DNA of 64,000 nucleotides, taken from NCBI RefSeq assembly GCF_007995085.1, contig NZ_VOQS01000003.1:2728001-2792000 (forward strand), in the 5' to 3' direction. Below are positions 25,689-34,925 of this stretch, piece by piece (the first letter of the stretch is position 1; each line of letters opens with the position of its first letter). A program made the position numbers and the translations under genes. The notes beneath the pieces were generated by a model. It was not told where the DNA came from, did no database searches, and saw nothing but the letters and a program-made list of their open reading frames with translations. Source of the DNA: Paraburkholderia azotifigens (GTDB lineage: Bacteria; Pseudomonadota; Gammaproteobacteria; Burkholderiales; Burkholderiaceae).

Positions 25689-26432
25689 ATGAAGATCGAC
25701 TGGTCGACGCTGGCGCTGCAGACAGTCAATGTGCTGATCCTGGTGTGGCTTCTGCAGCGTTACCTGTTCCGCCCCGTCGCGAGAATCATCGCGGAGCGCC
25801 AGTCCGCGGCGCAGGCGCTCATTGCCGACGCGGAAGCCGTCAGGCTCGCTGTCCGCAAGGAGCTCGACGCGATGACGGCCGACCGTGCGCAACTTGCCGC
25901 GCGACGAGCCGAAGCCCTTGCGCAGATCGAACGCGACGCGGACCAGCAGCGGGCCGCACTTCTCGCGGCAGCGCATGAAGAAGCCGACAGGCTGCGCGCC
26001 GAGGCCGTCGCGGAGATCGAGCTCGATCGAGCAGCGCTCGCCCACGAGGCGTCGGCGCGAGCGGTCGAACTGGCTGTCGACGTCGCACGCAAGCTGCTCG
26101 AACGCGTGCCCGATTCGATGCGGGTGGAGCCGTTTATCGAGGGGCTCGTGAACGGCGTCAACGGACTTTCTCCAACGGCGCGACAGGCGCTGTTGGCGGA
26201 CGCTTCACTGCAATTGACAGTTCCGCGCGCACTGACGGCCCACGAGCAGCACACATGCGAAGCCGCGCTTTCCGCGGCGCTCGGGCACGCTGTTGCATGG
26301 CGCGCGCAGATCGATGGCACGCTGGTTGCGGGACTCGAGCTGGCCGGACGTCATGGCATCGTGCGCAATAGCTGGCGCGATCAACTGGAGCAGGTTCGCA
26401 ATGGATTATTCGACGGCGATGGACGCGTCTGA
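25689..26432 (+). CDS. atpF: N-type ATPase subunit b with delta-like C-terminal part
   Basis: 247 residues, longer than an ordinary b subunit (about 156). One membrane helix ([20 protein letters not shown]) is followed by a long charged, alanine-rich coiled coil (about 35-145). The C-terminal 100 residues look like the end of subunit delta/OSCP ([36 protein letters not shown]). N-ATPase operons lack atpH, so this fused tail probably replaces it. It overlaps atpA by 32 nt. Confidence 0.88.
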   Translation: MKIDWSTLALQTVNVLILVWLLQRYLFRPVARIIAERQSAAQALIADAEAVRLAVRKELDAMTADRAQLAARRAEALAQIERDADQQRAALLAAAHEEADRLRAEAVAEIELDRAALAHEASARAVELAVDVARKLLERVPDSMRVEPFIEGLVNGVNGLSPTARQALLADASLQLTVPRALTAHEQHTCEAALSAALGHAVAWRAQIDGTLVAGLELAGRHGIVRNSWRDQLEQVRNGLFDGDGRV

Positions 26433-27996
26433 CGACACGCGCGACGGATGGCTGGCCTGCAAACGCAGCGCACTCGCGGCTATCGAACTCGAGACACGCG
26501 CGATCGCGATGGGCCGCGTCGAGCGTATCGCCGACGGCATCGCCTTCGTGTCGGGGCTACCCGACGTCGCGCTGGACGAACTCGTCGATATCGAAAGCGG
26601 CGTGACGGGTTACGTGCATTCGCTCGATGTCGACGTCGCGAGTGTCATCATGCTGGATAGCAGCCAGTCCGTTCGGGCGGGCATGCGCGTGACACCTCGC
26701 CATACCGTGCTCGACGTGCCCGTCGGCGACGCGCTGCTTGGGCGCGTGGTCGATCCACTCGGACGGCCGCTCGACGGCGGCGACGCGATCAGGGGGGAGA
26801 GCCGCCTGCCCGTCGAACGTCCGGCGCCTGCTATCGTCGATCGCGATTTCGTCAGTGAACCGCTCGAAACGGGGGTGCTGATCGTCGATGCGCTGTTTGC
26901 AATCGGCCGCGGGCAGCGCGAGTTGATCATCGGCGACCGGGCCACCGGCAAGACGTCGCTCGCGATCGAGACGATCGTCAATCAACGGCATAGCGACGTG
27001 ATCTGCGTCTATGTGGCCATCGGTCAACGGTCGACGGCGGTTCAGCGAGCGGTCGATGCGATACGGCAATACGGGGCACCCGAGCGCTGCGTCTTCGTGG
27101 TGGCGTCGTCGGCCTCGCCGCCCGGATTGCAATGGATCGCGCCGTTTGCCGGATTCTCGATAGCCGAGTTCTTTCGGGACCGTGGGCAGCACGCGCTGGT
27201 CGTCGTCGACGACCTGACCAAACACGCGGCCACGCATCGCGAACTCGCGCTGCTGACACGCGAGCCCCCGGGGCGCGAGGCGTATCCGGGCGATATCTTC
27301 TATCTGCATGCGCGTCTGCTCGAACGCGCGGCGCGGCTCTCCGCCGATCTGGGAGGCGGCTCGCTGACGGCCTTGCCGATTGCCGAAACCGACGCCGGCA
27401 ATCTGGCCGCCTACATCCCCACGAACCTGATTTCAATCACGGATGGCCAGATCGTGCTCGATGCAGGCCTGTTCGCGGCCAATCAGCGTCCCGCCGTCGA
27501 CGTCGGCCTGAGCGTCAGCCGCGTGGGCGGAAAGGCTCAGCATCCCGCGTTGCGCGATGTGGCGGGCCGCTTGCGGCTCGACTACGCGCAGTTTCTCGAA
27601 CTGGAGGTGTTCAGCCGATTCGGCGGGCTCGCCGACGCCCGCGTGGTCGCACAGGTCGAGCGGGGCAAACGCATCCGCGCACTCTTCGCACAGCCGCGCT
27701 TTAGCGCGTTAAAGGGCATCGAACAGGTCGGCCTGCTCTCTGCGCTGGCAGATGGTCTGTTCGATGACGTGCCCATCGAAGCGATCGCGACGGCGCGGCG
27801 CCGGCTCGTTACATCGGGCGCGGTGCACTGCCTGACAGGCGACACACAGGACGCACAAGCGCTCTCAGTGCCGCTCGACGACGCGCTGCGTCAGCGTCTG
27901 ATCGATGTCGTGCGCGAATTCATCAAACAGCCGAGCCCGGCAACGACGGACGCCGCCACCTCGCGGGAGCATGCAGATGACCAGCCGGCTCAGTGA
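26401..27996 (+). CDS. atpA: N-type ATPase subunit alpha
   Basis: 531 residues. Walker A is GDRATGKT (178-185) and a Walker B-like strand reads [33 protein letters not shown] and [20 protein letters not shown] are alpha signatures. It is the non-catalytic nucleotide-binding F1 subunit. ATG at 26401 has GGAG 10 nt upstream; ATG at 26419 is an alternative. The tail after about 515 is polar and specific to this version. It overlaps atpF and atpG. Confidence 0.92.
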   Translation: MDYSTAMDASDDTRDGWLACKRSALAAIELETRAIAMGRVERIADGIAFVSGLPDVALDELVDIESGVTGYVHSLDVDVASVIMLDSSQSVRAGMRVTPRHTVLDVPVGDALLGRVVDPLGRPLDGGDAIRGESRLPVERPAPAIVDRDFVSEPLETGVLIVDALFAIGRGQRELIIGDRATGKTSLAIETIVNQRHSDVICVYVAIGQRSTAVQRAVDAIRQYGAPERCVFVVASSASPPGLQWIAPFAGFSIAEFFRDRGQHALVVVDDLTKHAATHRELALLTREPPGREAYPGDIFYLHARLLERAARLSADLGGGSLTALPIAETDAGNLAAYIPTNLISITDGQIVLDAGLFAANQRPAVDVGLSVSRVGGKAQHPALRDVAGRLRLDYAQFLELEVFSRFGGLADARVVAQVERGKRIRALFAQPRFSALKGIEQVGLLSALADGLFDDVPIEAIATARRRLVTSGAVHCLTGDTQDAQALSVPLDDALRQRLIDVVREFIKQPSPATTDAATSREHADDQPAQ

Positions 27997-28855
27997 GATC
28001 GAAGGCAGGATGACGACGGCACGTCAACTGGATGACGTGATCGGCGCGATGCGCGGGATCGCGGCGGCGCGCGAGCGTGAGGCGCAGGCGCGGCTTGCGG
28101 GGATACGTTCCGTCGCGGCGACGGTTGGCGAAGCGATTGGCATGGTGCTCGCGGCATCGGCCCATCGGGACACGCGCGACATTCCGCCGGAGCACAGCCT
28201 GACTCCCGTGCTGATCGTACTTTGCACGGAGCAGGGCTTCGTCGGCGGATTCAACGAACGGCTGCTGGAGCGCGTCGAAAGCTGGCCGTCGCGTGGCGCG
28301 GCTACGCTGTTCGTGGTCGGCACGCGTGGCGCGGCATTGGCGGACGAACGAGGCCTCGCATACGACTGGTCCGTGCCGATGGCCAGCCATGCCGAAGACG
28401 TGATGCGTGTGGCCGGGCGCATCAGCGATGCGGTGTTCTCGCGTTTCGAAGCGCATCCCGCATCGGAAATATGGCTGATACACGCATTACGGGTGGAAGG
28501 CGCACAGGTGGCCGTCGTGACGCGGCGGCTCGTGCCGTTCGATTTCGAGCGCTTCAAGACTACGTCACGCGTGCGGCCGCCGTTGCTTCCGCTACCGATA
28601 GACAGCATGTTGGCCGGGCTCGCCGAGCGTTATGTCCATGTCGAGCTATGCGAAGGCCTCATGTTGTCTTTTGCTGCTGAGAACGCGGCTCGTATGACGG
28701 CGATGCTCGCAGCGAGCGATCACGTCGGCGACACATTGAAAGCGCTCACGCGCGAGGCCCGCATCGTCCGCCAGGACGAGATCACCACCGAAATCGCCGA
28801 ACTTGCCGTCGCGGCGCCAGCGTCGGAATTCGTGGCCGGGAAGGAGGCATCTTGA
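27977..28855 (+). CDS. atpG: N-type ATPase subunit gamma
   Basis: 292 residues. N-terminal helix [20 protein letters not shown] with [16 protein letters not shown], and C-terminal helix [20 protein letters not shown], the two ends that form the rotor coiled coil. The centre is a Rossmann-like domain with a [16 protein letters not shown] motif, typical of gamma. ATG at 27977 has GGGAG 7 nt upstream; the ATG two codons earlier sits too close. Its TGA overlaps the TTG of the next gene. Confidence 0.9.
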   Translation: MTSRLSEIEGRMTTARQLDDVIGAMRGIAAAREREAQARLAGIRSVAATVGEAIGMVLAASAHRDTRDIPPEHSLTPVLIVLCTEQGFVGGFNERLLERVESWPSRGAATLFVVGTRGAALADERGLAYDWSVPMASHAEDVMRVAGRISDAVFSRFEAHPASEIWLIHALRVEGAQVAVVTRRLVPFDFERFKTTSRVRPPLLPLPIDSMLAGLAERYVHVELCEGLMLSFAAENAARMTAMLAASDHVGDTLKALTREARIVRQDEITTEIAELAVAAPASEFVAGKEAS

Positions 28856-29304
28856 CGCGTGCACCTGACCTGCTGTGCGTCGCACTCACGGCTTCGATAC
28901 TGCTCGCCGCGTGCGCGACGGCGTCGCGGGAAGCGGCGTTCCGGAACGAAGAGGTCGAACTTTCCCGGGCACGTCACGAGGCCAGCATCGCGTGTGAGAC
29001 GACTGTCGCCTGCGACAAGGCGTGGGCGCGCACGCGGACGTTCATCGAGACACACTCGGCGACGCGAATCGTGCAGGCAGACAGCTCGTCGATTCAGACA
29101 GCTCTTCCGCATGCGTTTGGCTTCGTTTATCTCGCAGCCACGAGAAGCGCAGACGAAGCGGGCCATATCGTCATTCATCTCAAGGCCATGTGCAGAGGCA
29201 TGTATGCCAGTGACGGCGGCGCGGGGCTGCTGTACTCGACTTGCGCCCGATCGATCGAGTCGGCGCAAGCGGAATTTCACGCGTGGGTAGAGGAAGACCG
29301 CTAA
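28852..29304 (+). CDS. Small lipoprotein at the end of the N-ATPase operon
   Basis: 150 residues starting with TTG at 28852, which shares bases with the atpG stop (TTGA); AAGGAGG lies 4 nt upstream. The signal is [20 protein letters not shown] with lipobox LAAC. The mature part has four further cysteines (IACETTVACDKAWA, LKAMCRGMY, LYSTCARS), which could form two disulfides, and a charged helix at the end. No family recognised. Translational coupling to atpG suggests a partner of the ATPase, or chance placement. Confidence 0.75.
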   Translation: MTRAPDLLCVALTASILLAACATASREAAFRNEEVELSRARHEASIACETTVACDKAWARTRTFIETHSATRIVQADSSSIQTALPHAFGFVYLAATRSADEAGHIVIHLKAMCRGMYASDGGAGLLYSTCARSIESAQAEFHAWVEEDR

Positions 29305-29514
29305 CGAGCCCTGAGGCGGTCGCGCGTGCCATCAGGCAGGAACAACCGGCGAACACCGCTAGGAATATTCCTACTTCATGACTTCATCGACTACCGACGT
29401 TTAAAGCCTCGCCGATTTCAATCAAAGCAGGTGCGCTCGATACTGTACTTAACCCGCCGCCGCCAGAGAGACACACGGTCGGCAAGCGGGGACAGGCAGA
29501 ACGAGGAGCACGAA

Positions 29515-29763
29515 ATGAACGGCAATGGCATTTCCCTCAGAGATCTCGTCGACAAATGGCTCGCACCAACGCGTTCCATCCCCGCCAAAGTGATCGAGAT
29601 CGGGCGCTTCGGCTCCGGCGGCGTGCGATTCGTTCGTCTGGAGGGAGCGGTGTCGAACTGTCCGTTAAGCATTGTTTTCTTCCGGCATGGACACGGCGCA
29701 TGGGATGTCTTTCCGCCCGTGCCGGATACACCTGCCATGGGCACACGCCTGTTCGCCGCATGA
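29515..29763 (+). CDS. Hypothetical protein, 82 residues
   Basis: A compact reading frame with GAGGAG 6-8 nt upstream of ATG 29515. It reads SLRDLVDKWLAPTRSIPAKV then IEIGRFGSGGVRFVRLEGAV and ends VPDTPAMGTRLFAA. No signal peptide or membrane helix. I do not recognise the family. A poor FNR-like site (CCGAT-TTCA-ATCAA, 29412-29425) lies about 96 nt upstream. It stands between the N-ATPase operon and the K+ channel gene. Confidence 0.55.
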   Translation: MNGNGISLRDLVDKWLAPTRSIPAKVIEIGRFGSGGVRFVRLEGAVSNCPLSIVFFRHGHGAWDVFPPVPDTPAMGTRLFAA

Positions 29764-29921
29764 TTCGCGTCAGAGGTCGAAAGCGGGCGCGGTCGGGGGC
29801 TGATCTGTGTCAAGGCCTGCACCGGAATCTGGCATAGCCTGACAAGCGGAGACACCACTTCGATTTGCCCGTCCGGCCCGTCCTGTCACGATGACGTCGC
29901 CCGGTTGCATACCTTCGCACA

Positions 29922-30761
29922 ATGGCCAATAGCCTCGGTTTCTTCACGATCGGCGGTGTGGATTCGCACGATAATCCACGAGCGGTGCGCGCGTGGCGTC
30001 ACATCCGCTGGTACTTGTGCGCATGCAGTTTGCTCGCCATCCCGGCTTTCTACGGCGAACTCACCGCGACTACCGATGCCGCGCTCTTCGTCGCCCGCGC
30101 GCTGTATCTGTGCATGTTCGCGGCTTTCGCGCTCTCGATCCTTCGTTTGCTTTATCTCAGCAAGAAGCGCAAAGCGCTGCTTTTGCACAATCGCCTCGAT
30201 GTTCTGATCACGGCCGGCGCAGCGTTGAGTGCGACGTGGGGCGCGCCGCCGTGGCAAACGGCCGAATGGGTGCTCCGGCTATTGTTCGTGAGCCTCGTCG
30301 CGGTGCGCATCGTATTGTCCCTGCACGAGTTCTTCACGCCGAACCGGATCGTCTGGTTGCTGGGCGCGGGTGCCGCCGTGCTCGCCCTGGCCGGTGCCGG
30401 TTTCATGTGGCTCGAGCCCAGAGTCCACTCCTACGCCGATGGCTTGTGGCTTGCATTCGAGAGCAGCGCGACGGTTGGCTATGGCGATATCGCCCCGACT
30501 ACGCCCGCCTCACGCGTGTTCGCTGTATTCGTTGTTCTGCTTGGGTACGGCATGCTGTCGCTGGTCTTTGCCAGTATTGCTGCCGCCTTCATCGGAAAAG
30601 AGGAGCGCGCGCTGCGGCGCGAAATGCACCGGGACATCAAGCATCTGAACGATGAAATCGCCCGGCTGCACGGTGAGTTTCGTGCGCTGCGGGACGCGCT
30701 GGGGAACCCGGCTGTCTCAACCGCTCAGTCGCCGCGGCAAGACGAGCGCGAACCGCGATAA
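29922..30761 (+). CDS. Two-pore-domain-style potassium channel protein
   Basis: 279 residues. Four predicted membrane helices in the first 150 residues are followed by the pore: helix WLLGAGAAVLALAGAGFMWL, pore loop with selectivity filter TVGYGD (184-189), and last helix FAVFVVLLGYGMLSLVFASI. This is the voltage-gated-like Kch fold with weak voltage sensor charges. The cytosolic end is a coiled coil (REMHRDIKHLNDEIARLHGE) without a RCK/TrkA domain. It would pass K+ across the inner membrane. No clear FNR box of its own. Confidence 0.88.
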   Translation: MANSLGFFTIGGVDSHDNPRAVRAWRHIRWYLCACSLLAIPAFYGELTATTDAALFVARALYLCMFAAFALSILRLLYLSKKRKALLLHNRLDVLITAGAALSATWGAPPWQTAEWVLRLLFVSLVAVRIVLSLHEFFTPNRIVWLLGAGAAVLALAGAGFMWLEPRVHSYADGLWLAFESSATVGYGDIAPTTPASRVFAVFVVLLGYGMLSLVFASIAAAFIGKEERALRREMHRDIKHLNDEIARLHGEFRALRDALGNPAVSTAQSPRQDEREPR

Positions 30762-30778
30762 AGCGCGTCCCGACCGAA

Positions 30779-31207
30779 TCACTCGCCGCGAAGAGGCGGG
30801 ACGGGTATCGATTGTTTTGGCGATTGTTTGACTGCGCCCCCGGTGGGCGTCGGCGCATGCGTAACGTCGGGAGAAGCGGTCACGGCGGGGCGCGATGGCG
30901 CGTTCATCGACAGTCCGATGTCAGCTGCAGGCTTTCCGGTCTGCACGGCCGTAAGCGGCTGGCTCGCCGCCGTCTGCGCGCCCGCAGCGATGTCGGCGAT
31001 GCGCTTGCAATACAGCATCGCCTGCGATGCGCAGGCAGGCAGCATCAAGCTGCCGATCGCGGCATATTCGAGCGGATTGCGGACTGTCGCGGCGCGCATC
31101 CACGCTTCCTCGCAGAGGGCAATCCATTTCGTCAATGCTTCGGTGTTTGCCAGCGCGACAGCCTGCATCGTATCGGCGGCGAAGGGTTCGGAGGGAAGGG
31201 TGTTCAT
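30779..31207 (-). CDS. Phasin-like protein
   Basis: 142 residues. The first 90 are helical with the phasin pattern (ALANTEALTKWIALCEEAWM, YAAIGSLMLPACASQAMLYC); the rest is a proline-, threonine- and alanine-rich disordered tail. It would coat PHB granules. ATG at 31207 has AGGAG 6-7 nt upstream. An FNR-type box lies 83 nt upstream, and the gene is divergent from a usp gene. Second phasin-like protein of the window, unrelated in length to that at 18298. Confidence 0.65.
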   Translation of the reverse strand: MNTLPSEPFAADTMQAVALANTEALTKWIALCEEAWMRAATVRNPLEYAAIGSLMLPACASQAMLYCKRIADIAAGAQTAASQPLTAVQTGKPAADIGLSMNAPSRPAVTASPDVTHAPTPTGGAVKQSPKQSIPVPPLRGE

Positions 31208-31283
31208 CAGCGTCTCCTGTTCCGTTCTGGGAATTTGCGGTCCGTGTCCAGCTTCGACTGTATGACGGCGACGTCCTGATCCG

Positions 31284-31297
31284 TTGAGGCACGTCAA
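31284..31297. promoter_or_regulatory. FNR-type box upstream of the phasin-like gene
   Basis: TTGAG-GCAC-GTCAA, eight of ten consensus positions. The centre is 83 nt upstream of the start at 31207. Confidence 0.6.
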
Positions 31298-31350
31298 TCG
31301 ACGGGACGATTCCGGTAAAAAAAGACACTGACGCCATGAGACGTCGAGCC

Positions 31351-31364
31351 TTGATGCAGGTCAA
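31351..31364. promoter_or_regulatory. FNR-type box upstream of a usp gene and exporter operon
   Basis: TTGAT-GCAG-GTCAA, nine of ten consensus positions. The centre is 109 nt upstream of the ATG at 31467. Confidence 0.7.
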
Positions 31365-31466
31365 GCGCGCATGCGCACAAGCATCGAAGATAAGAAGCAT
31401 GCCATGCGACGCATCATGCAGCGCGGCGAATCGTGGTGCAGCAAATACTTCAAGGAGGCGGTCATC

Positions 31467-31937
31467 ATGTACAAGCAGATTCTGATTGCACTGGACGGTA
31501 GCAAGACATCGGAGAGGGTGCTGAACGAGGCGGTGAAGATGGCCCGCCTGACAGGTGGAAAAGTTCAGGCCGTGTACGTGGTCGACAAGACGCCGCTCTT
31601 CAGCTACGCGGGATACTACGATCCCATCGCGCTCGTCGATGCGCTGCGCAAGGATGGCCGTACCACTCTGCAGAACGCGGAAACAACCTGCCGTCAGGCC
31701 GGTGTCGTTTGCGATGCTGAACTTGTCGAGACCGAACGTCTGAACGAGGACGTGGCGACGACGCTTCAACATTGCGCCGAGCGGCTGGGTGCGGATCTCG
31801 TGATCCTCGGCACGCACGGCCGGCGAGGCGTGCGCCGCATCGTGCTTGGCAGCGTGGCCGAGCGCTTCGTCCGGTTTGCGCAGTGCCCGGTGCTGCTCGT
31901 GCGTGGCACCGAACCGGAACAGGGCGGACAGGGCTAG
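31467..31937 (+). CDS. Universal stress protein, single UspA domain
   Basis: 156 residues, ATP-binding Usp type: MYKQILIALDGSKTSERVLN at the start and GTHGRRGVRRIVLGSVAERF near the end. ATG at 31467 has AAGGAGG 8 nt upstream; longer in-frame starts lack this. It is 68 nt before an ABC exporter operon on the same strand and probably shares its FNR-controlled promoter. Confidence 0.92.
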   Translation: MYKQILIALDGSKTSERVLNEAVKMARLTGGKVQAVYVVDKTPLFSYAGYYDPIALVDALRKDGRTTLQNAETTCRQAGVVCDAELVETERLNEDVATTLQHCAERLGADLVILGTHGRRGVRRIVLGSVAERFVRFAQCPVLLVRGTEPEQGGQG

Positions 31938-32005
31938 GAACTGTCGTCCGGCGGCGGACGACGGCGAAACAAGGCCTTCGTCCGCCGTGCAGATGAGGAA
32001 ACGAG

Positions 32006-33142
32006 ATGAAAGGCATCCTCAGGCTCGCGTTCAAGCTGCTCGTCAACGATAGCGCCAAGTTCACGGCGCTGATCGTCGGCATCACGTTCGCCGTGTTCCT
32101 GATGATTGAAATGACCTCGCTGTTCGCGGGCATCCTCAACAAGTCGTCGTCTACGGTGATCAACATCGGCGCAAAGATGTGGGTGATGGACCCCGCCGTA
32201 CAGACGATTGCGAGCAGCATCGGCATGCCGGACTACGTGCTCGACGCCGTACGCAGCATCGATGGCGTCAACTATGCCGTGCCGCTTTATTCAGGGGTCG
32301 CGCTGGTGCGTTTGCGCGACGGCGCGTACCAGGCCGTCACGGTGATCGGGCTGGACGACGCCAGTCTGTTCGGCTGGCCGAAGATGAAGGCAGGCCGGAT
32401 CGAAGACATCTACGCGGAGAATGGTTTTATCGCCATCGACGACGCGGAATTCATCAAGCTGCACAACCCCAGGCTCGGCACGGACTTCGAACTCAACGAC
32501 CATCGCGGCGTTGTAGTCGGCATCGCGACCGTGACGAGCAGCGGCCTGTTCGGAACGCCGACGCTCTATACGACCTACAAGCGGGCGGTCGAATACATTC
32601 CGACGACGCGCTACACCACGTCCTATATTCTCGTCGAGCCCAAGTCGGCGGCGGACGTCGCGCATATCAAGCAGGTTGTCGCTTCGCTCGGGTACGTAGC
32701 CTATACGAAGAAAGAGTTCATGCAACGCATCTCGCACTTCTACAAGTATGAAACGGGGCTGGGCACGAACATTCTGTTGATGACGGCAATCAGTTTCATT
32801 GTCGGCCTGTCGATATCAGGACAGACCTTTTACACGTTCATCCTCGAAAACCTGGAGAAGTTCGGCGCGCTGAAGGCCATTGGTGCGAAGGGCCACGAGC
32901 TCGTCGCGATGATCCTGTTTCAGGCAACGTTTACCGCGTTGACGGGCTACGGACTCGGCGCGGGGCTGTGCGCGGCGTCGATCAGTCTCGTCCGTCTGCG
33001 TGTGCCTGACTACGCGGCGATGATTACCTTCGGCAATCTCGCGCTCGCATTCGCGATGGTCGTGGTAATCGCAGCCTCGTCGAGCTACCTCGGCGTGCGC
33101 CGCGTGCTGCGCATCGAACCGTTCGATATTTTCCGGGGCTAG
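32006..33142 (+). CDS. ABC exporter permease (DevC/MacB-type FtsX domain)
   Basis: 378 residues. One membrane helix near the N-terminus (TALIVGITFAVFLMIEMTSL), a large periplasmic domain (about 45-260), then three helices with the FtsX pattern (FIVGLSISGQTFYTFILENL, EKFGALKAIGAKGHELVAMI). It would transmit ATPase motion to the periplasm in a DevBCA-type tripartite exporter. Start ATG at 32006; the upstream site is GAGGAAACGAG. Followed 2 nt later by its ATPase. Confidence 0.88.
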   Translation: MKGILRLAFKLLVNDSAKFTALIVGITFAVFLMIEMTSLFAGILNKSSSTVINIGAKMWVMDPAVQTIASSIGMPDYVLDAVRSIDGVNYAVPLYSGVALVRLRDGAYQAVTVIGLDDASLFGWPKMKAGRIEDIYAENGFIAIDDAEFIKLHNPRLGTDFELNDHRGVVVGIATVTSSGLFGTPTLYTTYKRAVEYIPTTRYTTSYILVEPKSAADVAHIKQVVASLGYVAYTKKEFMQRISHFYKYETGLGTNILLMTAISFIVGLSISGQTFYTFILENLEKFGALKAIGAKGHELVAMILFQATFTALTGYGLGAGLCAASISLVRLRVPDYAAMITFGNLALAFAMVVVIAASSSYLGVRRVLRIEPFDIFRG

Positions 33143-33144
33143 CC

Positions 33145-33843
33145 GTGGCCGCCATTGCCATCGACGCGAGCGGGCTGAACAAGTGGTTCGGCGAGGGCGA
33201 CGCGCGCACGCAGGCGCTGTCGAACGTGGCGATGCAGGCCCGCTTTGGCGAAATGCTGCTGATAGTCGGCCCGTCGGGAAGCGGCAAGACCACCTTGCTG
33301 AGCGTGATCTCGGGCATTCTGCGGCCGGATTCAGGCGCGGTGTCGATCGACGGCGTCGATCTCTGGCAACAGGGCGACGACGCGATCGCGGACTTTCGTC
33401 TCAAGCGTATCGGCTTCGTGTTTCAGGACTATCACCTGTTTCCACGTCTTACCACGGTGGAGAACGTAGCCATTCCGTTGATCCTCAGACGTCGCGACTG
33501 GGATCAATCGATCAGCGAGGCGATGACGTGGCTCGATGTGGTCGGGCTGCGCAACCGTGCCGCGCTGCCACCGATGAAACTCTCGGGCGGCGAGCAGCAG
33601 CGTGTGGCGATTGCGCGCGCGATCGTCAGTCAGCCCGATATCCTGATCCTCGATGAGCCGACGGCGTCGCTCGATGGCGATACCGGCCGTTCGATCATCG
33701 ATTTCGTGAAGCACAAGGTGCTCAACGACCACCGCTGTATCGTCATTGTCACGCACGACAGCCGGATATTCGATTACGCCGATCGCGTCATGCACATGGA
33801 GGACGGCAAGCTCAAGACCATCGACGCGGGAGGCGGGCAATGA
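33145..33843 (+). CDS. ABC exporter ATPase (DevA/LolD family)
   Basis: 232 residues, one nucleotide-binding domain: Walker A GPSGSGKT, Q-loop FVFQDYHLFPRLT, signature KLSGGEQQRVAIARA, Walker B DILILDEPTASLDG, switch His in IVIVTHDSR. GTG start at 33145, directly after the permease stop. Its TGA overlaps the ATG of the fusion protein gene (ATGA). It energises the exporter from the cytosolic side. Confidence 0.94.
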   Translation: MAAIAIDASGLNKWFGEGDARTQALSNVAMQARFGEMLLIVGPSGSGKTTLLSVISGILRPDSGAVSIDGVDLWQQGDDAIADFRLKRIGFVFQDYHLFPRLTTVENVAIPLILRRRDWDQSISEAMTWLDVVGLRNRAALPPMKLSGGEQQRVAIARAIVSQPDILILDEPTASLDGDTGRSIIDFVKHKVLNDHRCIVIVTHDSRIFDYADRVMHMEDGKLKTIDAGGGQ

Positions 33844-34925
33844 AACAGCGGCTCCTGTTCGTGCTCGCCTTCGTGGGTTTCATCGCGAGCATCGTGGCCG
33901 CGTGGGTCTACGGCATCCAGCAACCGCCCCAGCCACCCGTCTTCGATCCCGCGTCGAACCCTTATGCCCACGGGGTGTACGCGACGGGCATCGTGGAAAG
34001 CGATCAGCCCGCCGGGGCGAACATCAACATCTACCCGGATGTGTCCGGCGCGGTGACCAGACTGCTGGTGCACGACGGCGACAGCGTTCGCCGTGGCGAC
34101 GTGTTGCTGGTCATCGACGACGCCGTGCAGCGGGCGACCGTCGCGCAGCTCGAAGCACAGGCAGACGCCGCGCAATCGGTACTCGACGAACTGCGCGCCC
34201 AGCCGCGTCCTGAAACCCTGGATGTGGCAAGCGCGCAGGTCGGCGCCGCGTCGGCCAGCCTCAAGATGGCGCAGGATCAGTTCGACAAGCAGAAGCATGC
34301 GTACGAGATCGACCCGAAGGCTGTCAGCCGCGATACGCTCGACAATGCCGCGAACGGGGTTGCCGTTGCGCGTGCAAACCTGGACGTGGTTACGCGGCAA
34401 TACCGGTTGACTCGTGCGGGCGCGTGGACATACGACGTGCGCAACCAGGAACGCCAGGTCGAGTCGCTGCGCAAGGCGGTCGCGGCTGCTGATGCACAGC
34501 TCGAGCGATACACGCTGCGTGCGCCTGCCGACGGCGTGGTGCTGTCGGTGAATGCAGCGTCGGGGTCTTATCTGTCGCCGCAGGGCGTGTACGACACGTA
34601 TGCACAGGGCAGCGCGCCCGTGCTGGTTCTCGGCACGCCGTCGAACCGCCTGGCCGTGCGCTGCTACGTCGACGAAATTCTGATCAGCCGGTTGCCGGAT
34701 CTGCATGGGCTGAAGGCACGCATGTTCATTCGCGGCACGTCAGTGCAGGCGGATCTGCAATTCATGCGTGTCCAGCCGTATGTGACGCCGAAGATCCAGT
34801 TGACGGACCAGCGTAGGGAGCGTGTCGACGTGCGCGTGTTGCCTGTGCTTTTCCGGGTCGTCACACAGCAGCCGGCCCGTCTGTTTCCAGGGCAGATCGT
34901 CGATGTATACATTGCCGCCAGTTGA
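33840..34925 (+). CDS. Membrane fusion protein of the exporter (HlyD/DevB family)
   Basis: 361 residues. An N-terminal membrane anchor (LLFVLAFVGFIASIVAAWVY) is followed by a split lipoyl domain (GAVTRLLVHDGDSVRRGDVL ... YTLRAPADGVVLSVNAASGS) flanking an alpha-helical hairpin (about 100-215), then a beta-barrel end. It bridges the inner-membrane ABC transporter and the outer-membrane factor. It overlaps the ATPase gene by 4 nt and the outer-membrane gene by 23 nt. Confidence 0.9.
   Translation: MKQRLLFVLAFVGFIASIVAAWVYGIQQPPQPPVFDPASNPYAHGVYATGIVESDQPAGANINIYPDVSGAVTRLLVHDGDSVRRGDVLLVIDDAVQRATVAQLEAQADAAQSVLDELRAQPRPETLDVASAQVGAASASLKMAQDQFDKQKHAYEIDPKAVSRDTLDNAANGVAVARANLDVVTRQYRLTRAGAWTYDVRNQERQVESLRKAVAAADAQLERYTLRAPADGVVLSVNAASGSYLSPQGVYDTYAQGSAPVLVLGTPSNRLAVRCYVDEILISRLPDLHGLKARMFIRGTSVQADLQFMRVQPYVTPKIQLTDQRRERVDVRVLPVLFRVVTQQPARLFPGQIVDVYIAAS

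Noticed and set aside
29412..29425. CCGAT-TTCA-ATCAA as an FNR box for the 82-residue gene
   Set aside because: One half-site lacks the TT that FNR needs; kept only as a note.
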